DNA from: Malassezia japonica
Lineage: Eukaryota > Basidiomycota > Malasseziomycetes > Malasseziales > Malasseziaceae
Direction of reading: 5' to 3'
DNA: 64,000 bases
NCBI RefSeq assembly: GCF_029542785.1
Contig: NC_083374.1
Span: forward strand, 673,653-737,652
In this document: piece after piece, positions 22,033 to 32,743 of the stretch
Layout of the letters: every line of letters begins with the position of its first letter
Numbering within the stretch: position 1 is the stretch's first letter
The notes under the pieces: generated by a model
Seen by the model: only the letters and a program-made list of their open reading frames with translations
The model's database searches: none
What the model was told of the DNA's origin: nothing
Translations under genes and position numbers: made by a program

Positions 22033-24129
22033 ATGGCGAACGGCCACGGGGTGAAGGATGCGCGCTTTGCGCGTGTGCAAAGCGACCCGCGATTCCGGCG
22101 TGCAAAGCGCGATGATACCAAGGTCGTGCTAGACGATCGCTTTAAGGATGTGCTGCAACCGACAAAGGGCAAGAAGCTCGACCGGTTCGGCCGCCGCCAG
22201 GCAGAAGGCGAGGCCGAAGAGCTCCGCCGCCTGTACCGCCTGGACGGTGGCGATGCCGCACGTGGTGAGGTCGAGCTCGAGAGCAGTAGCGACGAGGAGG
22301 ACGAGGAAGAAGAGGAAGAGGAGGAGGAAGACGACGACGACGACGAGTCGGAAGAGGACGAGCCGGTGGTCATCGGCCGCCAAGACGCCGTGCGGCGTGC
22401 ACAGGCCTACGACTCGGACGACTCGATCGATCTGGAGGAGGATGACTTTGATCCCGAGGTCGTCGCCGAGCTCGACAAGCAGGCGTCCGGCTCCAAAGGC
22501 TCGAAGAAGCGCGAGGTCGTGGCGCGTGGCGACGATACGTGCCGCCTTGCGGTGGTGAACATGGACTGGGACCATATCCACGCGCGCGACCTGTACAAGG
22601 TCTTTGCGTCGCTTGTGCATCCCGAGGCGACGCGCCTTCCCCATGAGCCGCTGCCGGCGTCCGGCAAGAACGGCTTCCAGTCCCTGACGGCCGTGCGTGG
22701 CCAAGTCAAGTCGGTGCGCGTGTATGTCTCCGACTTTGGGCGCGAGCGCCTTGCAAAAGAGGACATTGAAGGGCCGCCGCGAGCCATCTTTAAAGAGGCC
22801 AAAGACTCGGACGAGGACGAGCCGCTGTACCAAGTCGACGAAGGCTCCGAGTTTGACGAGCAGGCGCTGCGCAAGTACCAGCTGGAGCGCCTGCGCTACT
22901 ACTACGCGGTCGCCACCTTTGACTCGAAAGAGAGCGCGCGCTTTGTATACAACGAGATCGACGGCACAGAGATGGAGCGCTCGGCAAACCTCTTTGACCT
23001 GCGCTTTGTCCCGGACGATATGGAGCTGCCGGACGGCGAAGACGGGCGCGAGTGCGGCTGGCGCGACGAGGCGACCGACGACAAAGGGCACTACGAAGGC
23101 CTCGACTTTAAGACGGATGCGCTGCGCCACTCGCGTGTGCGTCTGACGTGGGACCAGGACGACCCGCGCCGTATGAAGGTGACGCACGCCGCGGCACGCA
23201 ACCAAAAAGACGTGCACGAAGACGATATGAAGACCTACCTCGCGTCCGACTCGGAGGAGGAGGAGGAGGATACGGCACAGAGCCGCGACCGCCTGCGCTC
23301 GCTCCTTGCCGCGCCCAAAGCGAACGCGTTTGACGACGCGGACGACGAGGAGAGCATGTACGCGCCCAAGTCGCGCGACGGCGACATGCAGATCACGTTT
23401 GTGCCTGCGCTCGCCCCCGGTGCCAAGCCCGCCAAGCCGAGCGAGGACGAAACGACGATCGAAAAGTACATGCGCAAGCAAAAGGAGAAGCGCGAGCGCA
23501 AAAAGGCGCAGCGCGAAGAGAAGGAGAAGGGTGAAGAAGAGGCGGAAGAAGAAGAGGAGGCGGGCGCCGGCGAGGACCTCGGCTTTGACGACCCCTTCTT
23601 CGCGTCCGACCCCGGGGACTTTGAGCAGGCGCTCGCCCAGGAGCAAGGTAACAAGAAGGACAAGAAGGACAAGAAGGACAAGAAGAGCAAGAAGAGCAAG
23701 AAAGTGCGCGAGCCGTCGCCGCCGGCCGACGCCGACGGACACGACTCAGACGCGGACCAGCACTTTTCGCTGCAGGACATTGTGCGCGCCGAGAAGCTGC
23801 AGAACAAGAAGCTCTCAAAGCAGCAAAAGAAGCGCGAGGCACGCCGCGAGGCGAAGCGCACGCCGCTCACGCAGCCGAGCTTTGCGATGGACACGCAAGA
23901 TCCCCGTTTCGCGGCGGTCAAGGAAGACTACCGCTTTGCAATCGACCCCAACCACCCCGGCTTTGTCAAGACAGAAGGCATGCAAAAGCTGCTGGAGGAA
24001 GGCCGCAAGCAGCACCCCCAGTCGCAAGATGCCCCTCCCCCTTCTGCGCCCGACCTCCAGTCGCTGGTCTCGTCGGTGAAGCGCAATGCACCGCAGGTCA
24101 ATCGCCGTGCCAAGAAACAGCGTTCATAG
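22033..24129 (+). CDS. ESF1: pre-rRNA-processing protein Esf1
   Basis: A nucleolar factor of 18S rRNA maturation. The protein is 698 aa, one exon. It opens with a family-typical DARFARVQSDPRFRRAKR, then DRFKDVL, an acidic stretch (about residues 80-115) and the RRM-like ESF1 core (LAVVNMDWDHIHARDLYKVF, VRVYVSDFGRERL, LRYYYAVATFDSKESA). Lys/Glu-rich regions follow, and the C-terminal NUC153 domain is present (DTQDPRFAAVKEDYRFAIDP, then HPGFVKTEGM). It follows SPT5 in the same direction with a 36-bp gap. Confidence 0.95.
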   Translation: MANGHGVKDARFARVQSDPRFRRAKRDDTKVVLDDRFKDVLQPTKGKKLDRFGRRQAEGEAEELRRLYRLDGGDAARGEVELESSSDEEDEEEEEEEEEDDDDDESEEDEPVVIGRQDAVRRAQAYDSDDSIDLEEDDFDPEVVAELDKQASGSKGSKKREVVARGDDTCRLAVVNMDWDHIHARDLYKVFASLVHPEATRLPHEPLPASGKNGFQSLTAVRGQVKSVRVYVSDFGRERLAKEDIEGPPRAIFKEAKDSDEDEPLYQVDEGSEFDEQALRKYQLERLRYYYAVATFDSKESARFVYNEIDGTEMERSANLFDLRFVPDDMELPDGEDGRECGWRDEATDDKGHYEGLDFKTDALRHSRVRLTWDQDDPRRMKVTHAAARNQKDVHEDDMKTYLASDSEEEEEDTAQSRDRLRSLLAAPKANAFDDADDEESMYAPKSRDGDMQITFVPALAPGAKPAKPSEDETTIEKYMRKQKEKRERKKAQREEKEKGEEEAEEEEEAGAGEDLGFDDPFFASDPGDFEQALAQEQGNKKDKKDKKDKKSKKSKKVREPSPPADADGHDSDADQHFSLQDIVRAEKLQNKKLSKQQKKREARREAKRTPLTQPSFAMDTQDPRFAAVKEDYRFAIDPNHPGFVKTEGMQKLLEEGRKQHPQSQDAPPPSAPDLQSLVSSVKRNAPQVNRRAKKQRS

Positions 24130-24130
24130 T

Positions 24131-25582
24131 CTATTTACGTCTGTCGCGATACAGATCGACCTGGCTCAGTCGCTTCTTCCGGCGCGCCTTGGTCTCGTCG
24201 CTGCCGCCGATCGACCCCCACCCCGCCAAGGGGACGCAGAGGACGGTGGCATTGTCGACGCTCCCCAAGTTCTCGGCGTACTTTAGCACGCGTTTCGCGG
24301 CCTCTTGCGGCTGCTGGGCGCCGCGGCACAGGTCCACAATCTCCTGGTCGCTCATCACGTCGCTGATGCCGTCGCTAAAGCCGATCGCAAACGCAAACTC
24401 GGTACCGCGCACAATGTGCGAGCGCACCTCTGGCTCGGCCGTGACGCCGTACCGCTTCGCCTCGGTATCGCCAAAAGCACGCGTATTGGCGAGTGTGCCC
24501 ATCCACCGCATCTCGCCGAACGAGTCGGTGACGATTCCCGCGCCGAGCCGGCTCAGCCGCTCGGCCTCGCCGGGCTCGTCGGGGTGGTGGTGCGTAGTGA
24601 GCGGCACGGCCTTGCCGTCGGACGTGGGACAGAGCAGAAAGCGCGTATCGCCGACGTGGATCGTCGTGAGCGAGACGTACTTGCTCGAGTACCACGGCAC
24701 GGCGGGTTGGTCGAGGCTGTGCACAAGCAGGATCGATGCGGTGCTTCCCGCGCCGTCGTACTCGGGGTTCTGCTGCACTTCGCGGTCCATCTGCGTCAGA
24801 CGCAAGCAAAACGTACCATGAGCCATGCGAGTGTCGCGCGCTCTTTCAGCGTAATTTCCTTGCCCTGCATTTCGTCCGGCGGGGGAATGAGCTTGGTATG
24901 CGTTGCGTTGGAGTCGCCATCGTCGGCAAGCGCATCGTAACGCTCGAGCGCGGACGGCGTCGGCTCCGACGAGCTCTGTGCGAGCTCCGAGAGAGAACGA
25001 AAGTTGGGCGCGGCTTCGCGCTTTCCGCGGCCTAGCAGGTCCTTGCGCACCCAGCGCTCGAGCACTCCGCCCGAGTACCGCCCAAAGTAGCCGCCCAAAG
25101 AGCGCGTATATCGTACTGCGTCAAAAAAGCGACGTACCTGTGTCTGTCACCATCTCCGGCTCGGCCGCCTCGAAAACCCGGTGCAGTTTCTTGGACAGGA
25201 GCTGCGACACGCTCGGCCCGCCATGCCCGTCAAAGCAGCCGAACCACACGACCTGCGCGCCAAACTCGGCGCCGCCCGCTTCCTGGCACGTCCAGCCGTA
25301 CCACGGATCGCGGGCCTGGCCGCCGGGCGTCGAGTGAAGGATATGCTGTCGTAATTGCTCACAGGGGAGCATGATACATGAAATCGACATGGCGTCCTCC
25401 TGGCCCGCGCGCTCGCCGCGGCTGAGGAGCGCTCCGTATGTTTTTCCCGTCGCCAGCGACACACGCATCGCAGCGCCGCCGGGAGAGCGCGTGCGTACAT
25501 AGTCTTGATACATGCGCTTGTCGTGCATACGCATCCGCACAGTGCGCGCCACTGTGCGCACCGACGCCTGGACGAACGGCAT
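24131..25582 (-). CDS. PP2C-family protein phosphatase (three exons)
   Basis: A Mg/Mn-dependent serine/threonine phosphatase, 467 aa after removal of introns at 25116-25137 (22 nt) and 24791-24816 (26 nt). The start at 25582 gives an Arg/Val-rich, possibly mitochondrial leader. PP2C motifs: SRGERAGQEDAMSI, the metal site VVWFGCFDGHGG, VSLTTIHVGDTRFLL, LANTRAFGDTEAKR, and FAIGFSDGISDVMSDQEIV with VDNATVLCVPL. The order and the short catalytic core resemble yeast Ptc6/Ptc7-type enzymes, but assignment to one is not certain. It converges on ESF1 with a 1-bp gap between stops, and its start lies 55 bp behind the IST3 stop. Confidence 0.88.
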
Positions 25583-25628
25583 TACCACACCATCCGCGTC
25601 GCGGCCAAAACCAAGTCCCGTGAAATTA

Positions 25629-25635
25629 CCTCCAC
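25629..25635. promoter_or_regulatory. CCTCCAC element
   Basis: Exact heptamer 47 bp upstream of the PP2C start, just past the IST3 stop codon. Confidence 0.35.
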
Positions 25636-25637
25636 AT

Positions 25638-26631
25638 CTACGGCGTTGCGGCGCGAAGGCCGCGGGGATACGGCGGGGTCGCGTCGCCTGCGGGATAAGG
25701 GGGTGTGACGTCGCCTGGTGGCGTAGCTTCGCGGGGGGTATCTCTAGCCGCCGGGGTGCGGCGGTGGGGCGACGCGCTGCGATCCGGGCGCCGCTCCTTT
25801 TCGCGATCGGGGGAATCGGGGGGTGCGCGTCGGTCGTGGCGGTGGCTGCGGCGCCGCTCGCTGTCGCCCTGCTCGCTGTCGTGGCGGTGGCGGTGGCTGC
25901 GGCGCCGCTCGCTGTCGCCCCGGTCGCTGTCGTGGTGATGGCGGTGGCTGCGGTGGCGCTCGCTGTCGTGGCGGTGGCTGCGGCGCCGCTCGTCGCCCCG
26001 CTCGCCCCGCTCTTTCTCGCGGCGGCGCTCCTTTCTCCGGCGGCGCTCCTCGTCTGTCTCGGACGGCCTGCGTTTCTTTTTCTCGTCGGCAATGTACGCG
26101 GCCATGGGGTCGGACAGGTCGATGTCGTCCTCTGGCTCTTCGTCGACGACCGTCTCGGGCGGCGCACAGTTGAACGCCTGCTCGTCCGGCTCGACGAGGT
26201 TGCCGTCGGCGTCCGGAACACGCTCGTGCTTAAAGTTGGCGACATGGTCGACGCGCAGCGTGCGCCCCAGCACCTGTGCGCCGTTCAGGTTGTCGACCGC
26301 GAGGATCGTCGAGCGCTGGTCCTCGTACATCAGGAACCCAAATCCTCTATGCCGCGGCTGCTTCTGTGGACGCCCATCGCGTCCCCGCTCCTCCTTCGCC
26401 TCCTCGCGCGGCTTGGGCAAGTGGATATTCATGACCTCGCCAAACTGGGAAAAGATCGTAATCACGTCGCCTTCCGTGAGGTCAAACGGCAGCCCTCCGA
26501 CATAGATATACGCCGAGTCTTTGTACTGCTCATGCCATGACCCCGACCCGACGAGCCCCAGCTCGAGCTCCTGCTCGTTGCGCCGCTGGATATCCCGCAC
26601 CGAGCTGCGTCAGTCGCGTTACGTACTTCAT
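25638..26631 (-). CDS. IST3: RES-complex splicing factor Ist3/Snu17 (RBMX2-like)
   Basis: An RRM protein of the RES complex in the activated spliceosome. A 5-nt first exon (26627-26631, ATGAA) is joined across a 22-nt intron (26605-26626) to the main exon, giving MNSVRDIQRRNEQELELG, the exact family N-terminus. The RRM reads SAYIYVGGLPFDLTEGDVIT, RGFGFLMYEDQRSTILAVDN and GRTLRVDHVANFK. After the RRM comes an acidic linker and a long Arg/Ser/His/Asp repeat tail (about residues 190-310), longer than yeast Ist3 and like human RBMX2. Total 323 aa. Confidence 0.93.
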
Positions 26632-26697
26632 CGCGGTGGAGAGCGCGTGGGTGCCACGTGCCAGCCCGGCGACGGGCCGCGACTCCGCACGGCCACC

Positions 26698-27951
26698 ATG
26701 CCCTCCGAGTCGAGCTACTGGATCGTGAGTGCGCCCGTGCAGGAGGAGAAGAGCACGGAGCAGATGTACAAGGATCTGTCGCAGCGGCTTGTGTCCGACT
26801 CGGCGGCCGAGCGCTCCGAGGTCGCGCCGCTGGCCTTTCCGCAGCTCAAGACCGGCACGCTCGAGTCGCTGATTGCGCTGTCGGAGGAGCTGCCCAAGAC
26901 GGATGCGTTCTTTGCGTCGGTCGTTACGCGCATTGTGGACACGCTGCGTGCGCTCTTTAACGACGACGACCAGGCGCTCAACGAGCACCTGGTGCTCGAC
27001 GGAGAGAGCGTCGAGGACTACCTGATGCACTGGCAGTGGAACGCGGGCAAGTACCGAGCGGACCGCGCACTGCCCGAGCTTGTCGAGACGCTGAACAAGG
27101 TATGTTGCAATGCTCACACAGGAAATGCAATCGATCGACAACGTGATGAAGCAAAAGCTCAACACATACAACCTCGCCAAGGGCCAGCTCCAGCAGCTCG
27201 AGCGCAAGAAGCAGTACGTGTCTCGGCTCACCCAGCGGCAACCTATCCGTGTGCTCTCTGGCGGACGTCGTGCGAAAGGACGACGTCGTGGACGCCGACT
27301 CGGACTTTTTGGTGACGCTCCTGGTCGTCGTGCCCAAGACGCAGAAGCAGCAGTGGCTGGACAAGTACGAGCGCCTGACGTCGATGGTCGTCCCGCGCTC
27401 GTCCAACGAGCTCGCGCAGGACGACGAGTACGCGCTCTACAATGTGACCGTCTTTAAGAAGGTCGAGCAAGAGTTTGTGCAAAAGGCGCGCGAACAAAAG
27501 TTCCAGGTGCGCGAGTTTACCTTTGACGAGGAGGCGCTCGGTCGCGAGCGCAAGGAGCTCGACGAGGCGGGGGCGTCTGAGAAGGAGCTCTGGGTACGTT
27601 GCCGTGCTAACCCAGACCGAGCTGGTCCGCCTGAGCCGCACCAACTTTGCCGAGGCCTACCAGGCAGCAGTCCACTTCAAGGTGCTGCGCACGTTTGTCG
27701 AGAGCGTCCTGCGCTTCGGTCTGCCGGCAAACTACTTTGCGGCGGTCGTACGCCCCAACCCGCGGCGCGTCAAGCAGCTGATCAAGTCGCTCGTTGCCGA
27801 GTTCAGCCACCTCTCCGAGTATATGTCCAAGAGCGACCAGAACGGAGAAGAGGCGCCGACGACGCACGAGACGCCGGGCGAGTACGCCAACCTGCTGGAG
27901 CAGGAGGTGTATCCGTTCGTCTTGACCGAGCAGCCTATGATTACTGTGTAG
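26698..27951 (+). CDS. VMA5: V-type proton ATPase subunit C
   Basis: Subunit C holds the stator stalks of the V1 sector on the vacuolar proton pump. Four exons with three 22-nt introns (27100-27121, 27214-27235, 27594-27615) give 395 aa. The start MPSESSYWIVSAPVQ is the family N-terminus. Later blocks: NLSVCSLADVVRKDD, FLVTLLVVVPKTQK, YALYNVTVFKK and LRFGLPANYFAAVVRPN. All junctions are phase-consistent and fall inside conserved stretches. It converges on TPT1 with five bases between stop codons. Confidence 0.95.
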
Positions 27952-27956
27952 GAGAA

Positions 27957-28844
27957 CTAGGGCCATATCTGCACACTGTGCGCATCCTCGACACAGTCCA
28001 CGTACGCCAATGGCAGCGCACCGTCCACGCCGGGGGTGAGCACCACGCCGTTGGACGACACGGAAAAGGGGACGCCGTCGCGCAGCGCTTTTGACACGTC
28101 GACATAGATATGGCGCGTGCACGACGTACGCATGCCACTAATCACGCCCGACGCGCCAGGCAGGCCTTTGGCGAGGTGGATGTGGTTGCGGCCCATCGGT
28201 TTCAGCGCTTGGCTCGCAAGAATCAAGTCCCATGCCATATTGTTCGTGCCGTGGATCGCATAGTACTTGCCGCCGCGCTCGGCAAGGTGCTCGTGCACGT
28301 TGGCGGGGGTCAGATCGACATGCTCGAGCTGCGTCACGCTCGAAAGCGAGTGGCCTTGCACGGCCCGCATCCAGTACACGTCGCCGGCGCCGGGCGCATC
28401 GGCCGTGCCACCACTCAGCTCAAAGCGCTGCTTGTCGCTCGAGGCGGTAATCGCCTGGATATCCGCGAGCGTGGGGGGGCGCGTCTCGGCGCCGTCGGGC
28501 ATCTCGATTTTTTGGACTTTGGGACGCGCAAGCAGCGCATCGACTCGAATGAAGCCGTCAGGGCGGATAGACAGAAACTCTTTCTCGGCGCCGTGGCGCA
28601 GCAAGTAGGACAGCGCTTTAGAGAGCTGCACCTCGGGCGACGCGTCGCGGGGGGGGCGCTTGGGTTTCGACAAAGACACCTCGGTCGGTGCGGGGGGCTG
28701 CTCTTTTTTCTTTTGCGCCTGCAGCTTACGCTCTTTCTTCCACTGCTTGGCCTGCTCGCGCGAGCGCGCATCGGGCGCACTGGACGGCGCGCCCGCCGCC
28801 GACGCGGCGGCGGACGCCGGCGCAGATGCGTTGGCGTCGCTCAT
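27957..28844 (-). CDS. TPT1: tRNA 2'-phosphotransferase
   Basis: The final step of tRNA splicing: removal of the 2'-phosphate with transfer to NAD. The start MSDANAS (28844) gives 295 aa; an alternative Met lies two codons upstream. The N-terminal 75 residues are Ala/Lys-rich and low complexity. The Kpt1 core follows: LSKALSYLLRHGAEKEFLSI, DGFIRVDALL, YWMRAVQGHSL, YAIHGTNNMAWDLIL and NHIHLAKGLPG. The core matches the bacterial KptA fold and keeps the Arg-His-Arg-type catalytic residues as far as visible. A CCTCCAC element sits directly before the start. Confidence 0.93.
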   Translation of the reverse strand: MSDANASAPASAAASAAGAPSSAPDARSREQAKQWKKERKLQAQKKKEQPPAPTEVSLSKPKRPPRDASPEVQLSKALSYLLRHGAEKEFLSIRPDGFIRVDALLARPKVQKIEMPDGAETRPPTLADIQAITASSDKQRFELSGGTADAPGAGDVYWMRAVQGHSLSSVTQLEHVDLTPANVHEHLAERGGKYYAIHGTNNMAWDLILASQALKPMGRNHIHLAKGLPGASGVISGMRTSCTRHIYVDVSKALRDGVPFSVSSNGVVLTPGVDGALPLAYVDCVEDAHSVQIWP

Positions 28845-28850
28845 CACCAT

Positions 28851-28857
28851 CCTCCAC
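28851..28857. promoter_or_regulatory. CCTCCAC element
   Basis: Exact heptamer seven bases upstream of the TPT1 start codon. Confidence 0.4.
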
Positions 28858-28948
28858 AAGACTAGGGGAGCGAAAAGCGTTCGGTGGGGAACTTTTTTAT
28901 GCGATGGCGTCTCTTGTATCCCTCTGCGACACATAGCTACCTGTACTA

Positions 28949-29816
28949 TTACACGGCCCCGTCCTTGGGCAGATCACGGCGGCGCCACAGCTGGAACTGG
29001 ATCGCGATGCCCTTGTCGTGAAAGATCTGGCCGACCTGTGCGGCGTGCGGCGCGTCGGCCAGGAACGTCTTGTGCTCGGCAGACGTTGCCTGGCGCCACA
29101 CTGCACGGTCGTCCAGCTCGTCTGGGCATAGGCGCTCGTCGGTCGGGAGCACGTCGACGCACGCCTTGGCGGTATCTTCTTCCCACGCCTGCTGCTTTTC
29201 CGAGCGGAACTCGTCGAGGAACACGTCGTACAACTCGTTCTCCGCATGCGGGCGCATGATGCGCGTCACGAGCAGGTTCTCGAGCGCCCACGCCGGGCTT
29301 GTCGTGGTGAGGACGTGGCGGTAAATCGCTGCGCCGCCGACAATAAACGTGTGCCCCAGTGCAGAGCCGCTCGAGACGTCCATGTACCGCGCGAGCCGGC
29401 GCTCTTGCAAAAGAGACACTGCGTCCTCGAACGAGGCGACGACGACCGTGTCCGCGTCCGGCGCAGGCCTGGGTTAGGTTCGATACGTACAGTCCGAGGT
29501 CCGCCTGCTTCATTGTCGTGCTCACCACGACATTGATGCGGTCCGACAGGGGGCGGAACTTGGGCGGGATGCTGTCCCACGTATTGCGTCCCATGATGAC
29601 CGCGTTTTTGATCGGCACCGCGCGCTTTTCGTAGCCTGCCGCGCCCATTGCCGCGTCGTCGCGCGGCGTGTCGACGACGTGGCTCGTCGCTGCACGAAAG
29701 TACGCCATGTCTTTCGGCAGGCGCCACGGCAGCGTGCCCTTTGCGCCAATCCCGTTCTTCAGACTGGCCGCGACGACAATCGTCATGCGCAGCGCGCCGA
29801 GATTCGGGCGCGTCAT
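28949..29816 (-). CDS. DFR1: dihydrofolate reductase
   Basis: An NADPH-dependent reductase that regenerates tetrahydrofolate for thymidylate and one-carbon metabolism. A 22-nt intron (29469-29490) joins two frames to 281 aa. Core motifs: MTIVVAASLKNGIGAKGTLPWRLPKDM, of which the NGIG and LPWRLPKDM parts are diagnostic; VIMGRNTWDSIP; DRINVVVST; and FIVGGAAIYRHVL. The acidic active-site residue is Asp in KDMAYF. It is longer than bacterial enzymes because of fungal-type insertions in the C-terminal half. No fused thymidylate synthase. A CCTCCAC element lies six bases before the ATG. Confidence 0.95.
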
Positions 29817-29821
29817 GGTAA

Positions 29822-29828
29822 GTGGAGG
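29822..29828. promoter_or_regulatory. GTGGAGG element
   Basis: Exact heptamer six bases from the DFR1 start codon, between DFR1 and the GUS1 stop. Confidence 0.4.
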
Positions 29829-29884
29829 TGGCCTATGGGCTACATAATCGGCTTGACGCGGTACATTTTGGCTGCGTCAGTGGG

Positions 29885-32257
29885 TCACGACGTACTCTGC
29901 GGGTTGGTGTCCACCGGCTCATTAATGTTCGGGAGCGAGTACATGTTGACCTTCTTGGCGCCCTCCTCGAGAAGGTTCTGCACAGGGTCGGCACCAGCGG
30001 TCTTCTTGCCCGCCTTTTTCGCCTCCTTTTGCTTGGCCTTCTCCGCCTTCTCGGCGGCCTTTTGGGCACGCGCGGCGGCCGCGGCGGCCTTCTTCTCCGC
30101 CGGATTCTCGTCCGGGGCAGCCTTGCTCGCGCTCGAGGCTGCGCGGCCGTCGGGAATGCGGATAAACTCGCGGCGGCCGTCCGCGCCTTGGACCTTGTCG
30201 AGGATGTAGTAGCCCTTGCGCTCGAACTGCATCGCGTCGCCCTCCTTGAGCTCGGCGACATTCGCGTCTGCCAGTGCAAGGGTGGTGAAGCGCGTCTGGG
30301 GCGAGAGGAAGTCGGTAAACTTGTCCTCTTCCTCGAGCTTCTTCTTGGTGATGAGGTAGTCAAAGTCCTCGAGCGTCACCGGCGTGAGGTGGTGCGTCGC
30401 GTTGGGCTGCGCGAGCCACGTCACCTTCTTCTTGGTCGCCTTAAAGTCGCCGTCGAGGTTCGCCTCGAGGTCGAGCGAGGAGACCGAGCCGTCCTCGGCG
30501 AGGTGCTTGGCACGCACAATGACGTTGCCCCAGTCCATGAGCGTGATCTCCTCATTGACGTCGAACGAGGCCGCATCGGCCTGCTCGATAAAGATCTGGC
30601 TGTCGTACACGGTGGTCTTCATGCCGAGCTCGGCGTTCTTCTTGTGCTTCGGCACCTGCTTGTCCTCCGCAGGAGGGCAGTTGGCGATCGACGCCTTGAC
30701 AAGCTTCGCCTCGTCGAGCGCGACATAGCGCGGCACCACGGGGTCGATTAGACGCTTGTTTAGCGCCCAGATATTGTCCCACTCCATGTTGATGATCTGC
30801 TGCGAGGGGCCCTGCGACAGGATAAACTGGCGGATACAGTCGATCGTCATACCACGGCGGCGGATACCGCGCACGGTCGGGAAACGGGGGTCGTCCCAGC
30901 CGGGCACGATGCCGTTGTCGACGAACCACTGCAGCTTGCGCTTGCTCAGCAGCGTGTACACAAAGTTCAGGCGACCATAGTCCCAAATGTCCACATGGCG
31001 CAGGTTCAGCTTCTCCAGGAACCACTCATACTGGGGGTTGCGGTCGTGGTACTCGTTCGTACGCAGCGCGTGCGTAATGCCTTCGAGACTGTCCACGACA
31101 GGGCAGCAGAAGTCGTAGGTGGGGTACACCTTCCACTGCGTGCCGGTGCGCGCGTGGGGCGTGTCGACGTTGCAGCGGTAAATAACTGGGTCGCGCATCG
31201 CCTTGTTGGGGTTATCGACGCTCATCTTGGCACGCAGGCACCACTTGCATCCCTCGGGTGTGCCGCGCTCCATCTCCTCAAAGCGCGCCAGGTTCTCCTC
31301 GACAGAGGCGTCGCGGCGCTTGCTGGGCAGACCGTCCATGCGCTGCGCGCGCATCTCCTCCTGGAGCGTGTCATCGCAGTAGGCGTTGCCCTCCTTGATC
31401 AGGCGCACCGCAAGCTCCTTGAGCGTCTCGAAAAAGTCCGAGGTGTGGGAAACAGCATCGGGCGTGATGCCGAGAAGCGCAAGGTCCTCGACGATCGAAT
31501 CCTCAAACTCCTGCTTCTCCTTGCTGGGGTTCGTGTCGTCGAAACGGACGATGAGCTTACCCTTGTACTCCTGCGCAAAGTACTGGTTGAGAATCGCGGC
31601 CTTGGCGTGGCCGACGTGCAGGTAGCCAGACGGCTCCGGGGGGAAACGCGTCACGACCTCACCCTGCTTCGCGCCCTTAAGGAACAGGTCGAAACCAGCG
31701 GCGGTCTTCTTCTGCTTGAACATGTTGCTCTTGGCATCCGCCATCGCCGTCACAGCCGAGGAGAAGGCAGGGAGTGCATCGAGGTGGGCGTACCAGCGCG
31801 CAAGGTGCGTATGCGCCTGCTTCTTGATGATACCAAGCAGCGGCGACGAGGAGCGGATCGCGCCCCAGATCGCCACGTCCGCGGCCGTGACCTGGTGTCC
31901 GGTCAGGTACGTGCGCAGCGCGAGGTGCTGGTCGAGATCGTCAGCCTGCTGCGACGCCTCCTGGAACGGCGCCGCGGCGAGTTTGTCCGACTGCTCAAGG
32001 TAGGCGCCGACCGCCGCACGGTTCTCGGCACTGCCTGCAAGGCCGATCGGGGCGTAGAGCTCGGTCAGGGCCTGCAGGACGGCAAGGCCACCTTCGACCT
32101 TCTTGCCGTCTTTGAGGGTCACAGCAGGGCCCTGGTTCACTTCGTAATCGATTTTAGCATCCTTATCGCCATGCTCTGCGGCGACGTTCACCAGTACAAT
32201 CGGCGACACAAACGGAAGCCGCGCAGACGGATCCAGTACCACCGTCACGACGCTCAT
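29885..32257 (-). CDS. GUS1: glutamyl-tRNA synthetase, cytosolic
   Basis: A class I synthetase that charges tRNA-Glu. The start MSVVTVVLD (32257) is preferred over an upstream in-frame Met and gives 790 aa. The N-terminal GST-like domain (about residues 1-170) would bind Arc1. The catalytic part holds the HIGH-type motif SGYLHVGHAKA, the class Ic segment KWCLRAKMSVDNPN and the KMSKS-type LLSKRKLQWFVDNG. The anticodon-binding beta-barrel domain and a Lys/Ala-rich tail complete it. No intron. Convergent with nothing: it faces SMD2 head-to-head with 59 bp between ATGs. Confidence 0.96.
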   Translation of the reverse strand: MSVVTVVLDPSARLPFVSPIVLVNVAAEHGDKDAKIDYEVNQGPAVTLKDGKKVEGGLAVLQALTELYAPIGLAGSAENRAAVGAYLEQSDKLAAAPFQEASQQADDLDQHLALRTYLTGHQVTAADVAIWGAIRSSSPLLGIIKKQAHTHLARWYAHLDALPAFSSAVTAMADAKSNMFKQKKTAAGFDLFLKGAKQGEVVTRFPPEPSGYLHVGHAKAAILNQYFAQEYKGKLIVRFDDTNPSKEKQEFEDSIVEDLALLGITPDAVSHTSDFFETLKELAVRLIKEGNAYCDDTLQEEMRAQRMDGLPSKRRDASVEENLARFEEMERGTPEGCKWCLRAKMSVDNPNKAMRDPVIYRCNVDTPHARTGTQWKVYPTYDFCCPVVDSLEGITHALRTNEYHDRNPQYEWFLEKLNLRHVDIWDYGRLNFVYTLLSKRKLQWFVDNGIVPGWDDPRFPTVRGIRRRGMTIDCIRQFILSQGPSQQIINMEWDNIWALNKRLIDPVVPRYVALDEAKLVKASIANCPPAEDKQVPKHKKNAELGMKTTVYDSQIFIEQADAASFDVNEEITLMDWGNVIVRAKHLAEDGSVSSLDLEANLDGDFKATKKKVTWLAQPNATHHLTPVTLEDFDYLITKKKLEEEDKFTDFLSPQTRFTTLALADANVAELKEGDAMQFERKGYYILDKVQGADGRREFIRIPDGRAASSASKAAPDENPAEKKAAAAAARAQKAAEKAEKAKQKEAKKAGKKTAGADPVQNLLEEGAKKVNMYSLPNINEPVDTNPQSTS

Positions 32258-32316
32258 TGTGGGAGGAAAAGCGCTTTGGAAGGTCACGTGACTTTCCATC
32301 CGCGTCGACGAGTACG

Positions 32317-32743
32317 ATGAGGTAGGTGGACGAGGCTCACGCAGTCAATACGTCAACGTGCCCAAGTCCGATCTGGACGAGGCGCAGATTCGCGAGCTCG
32401 AGCAGTACGAGATCTCTCAGGGGCCGCTGTCTGTGCTCCAGCAGTCGGTGCGCAACCATACCCAGGTCCTGATCTCGCTGCGGAACAACAAAAAGCTCCT
32501 TGCGCGCGTCAAGGCGTTCGACCGTCACTCGAATATGGTGCTGGAGAACGTGAAGGAGATGTGGACGGAGGTGGTACGTATCCTGTCTGACAACAGCCAA
32601 AAAGCAAAAACAAGAAGCCGGTGAACGTGCGTAGTGCGACTAACAACAGAAGGACCGCTTTATCTCGAAAATGTTTTTGCGTGGCGACTCGGTGGTGCTG
32701 GGTACGTTGATAGGCTAACGCAGTCTTGCGCAACATTGCGTAA
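32317..32743 (+). CDS. SMD2: small nuclear ribonucleoprotein Sm D2 (five exons)
   Basis: A core Sm-ring protein of U1, U2, U4 and U5 snRNPs. Five exons (32317-32321, 32345-32573, 32597-32626, 32650-32701, 32724-32743) are split by introns of 23, 23, 23 and 22 nt. Exon 1 is only 5 nt (ATGAG). The joined 111-aa protein reads [71 protein letters not shown] and RGDSVVLVLRNIA. This follows human SmD2 almost residue by residue, so every splice junction is supported by homology on both sides. Confidence 0.95.
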
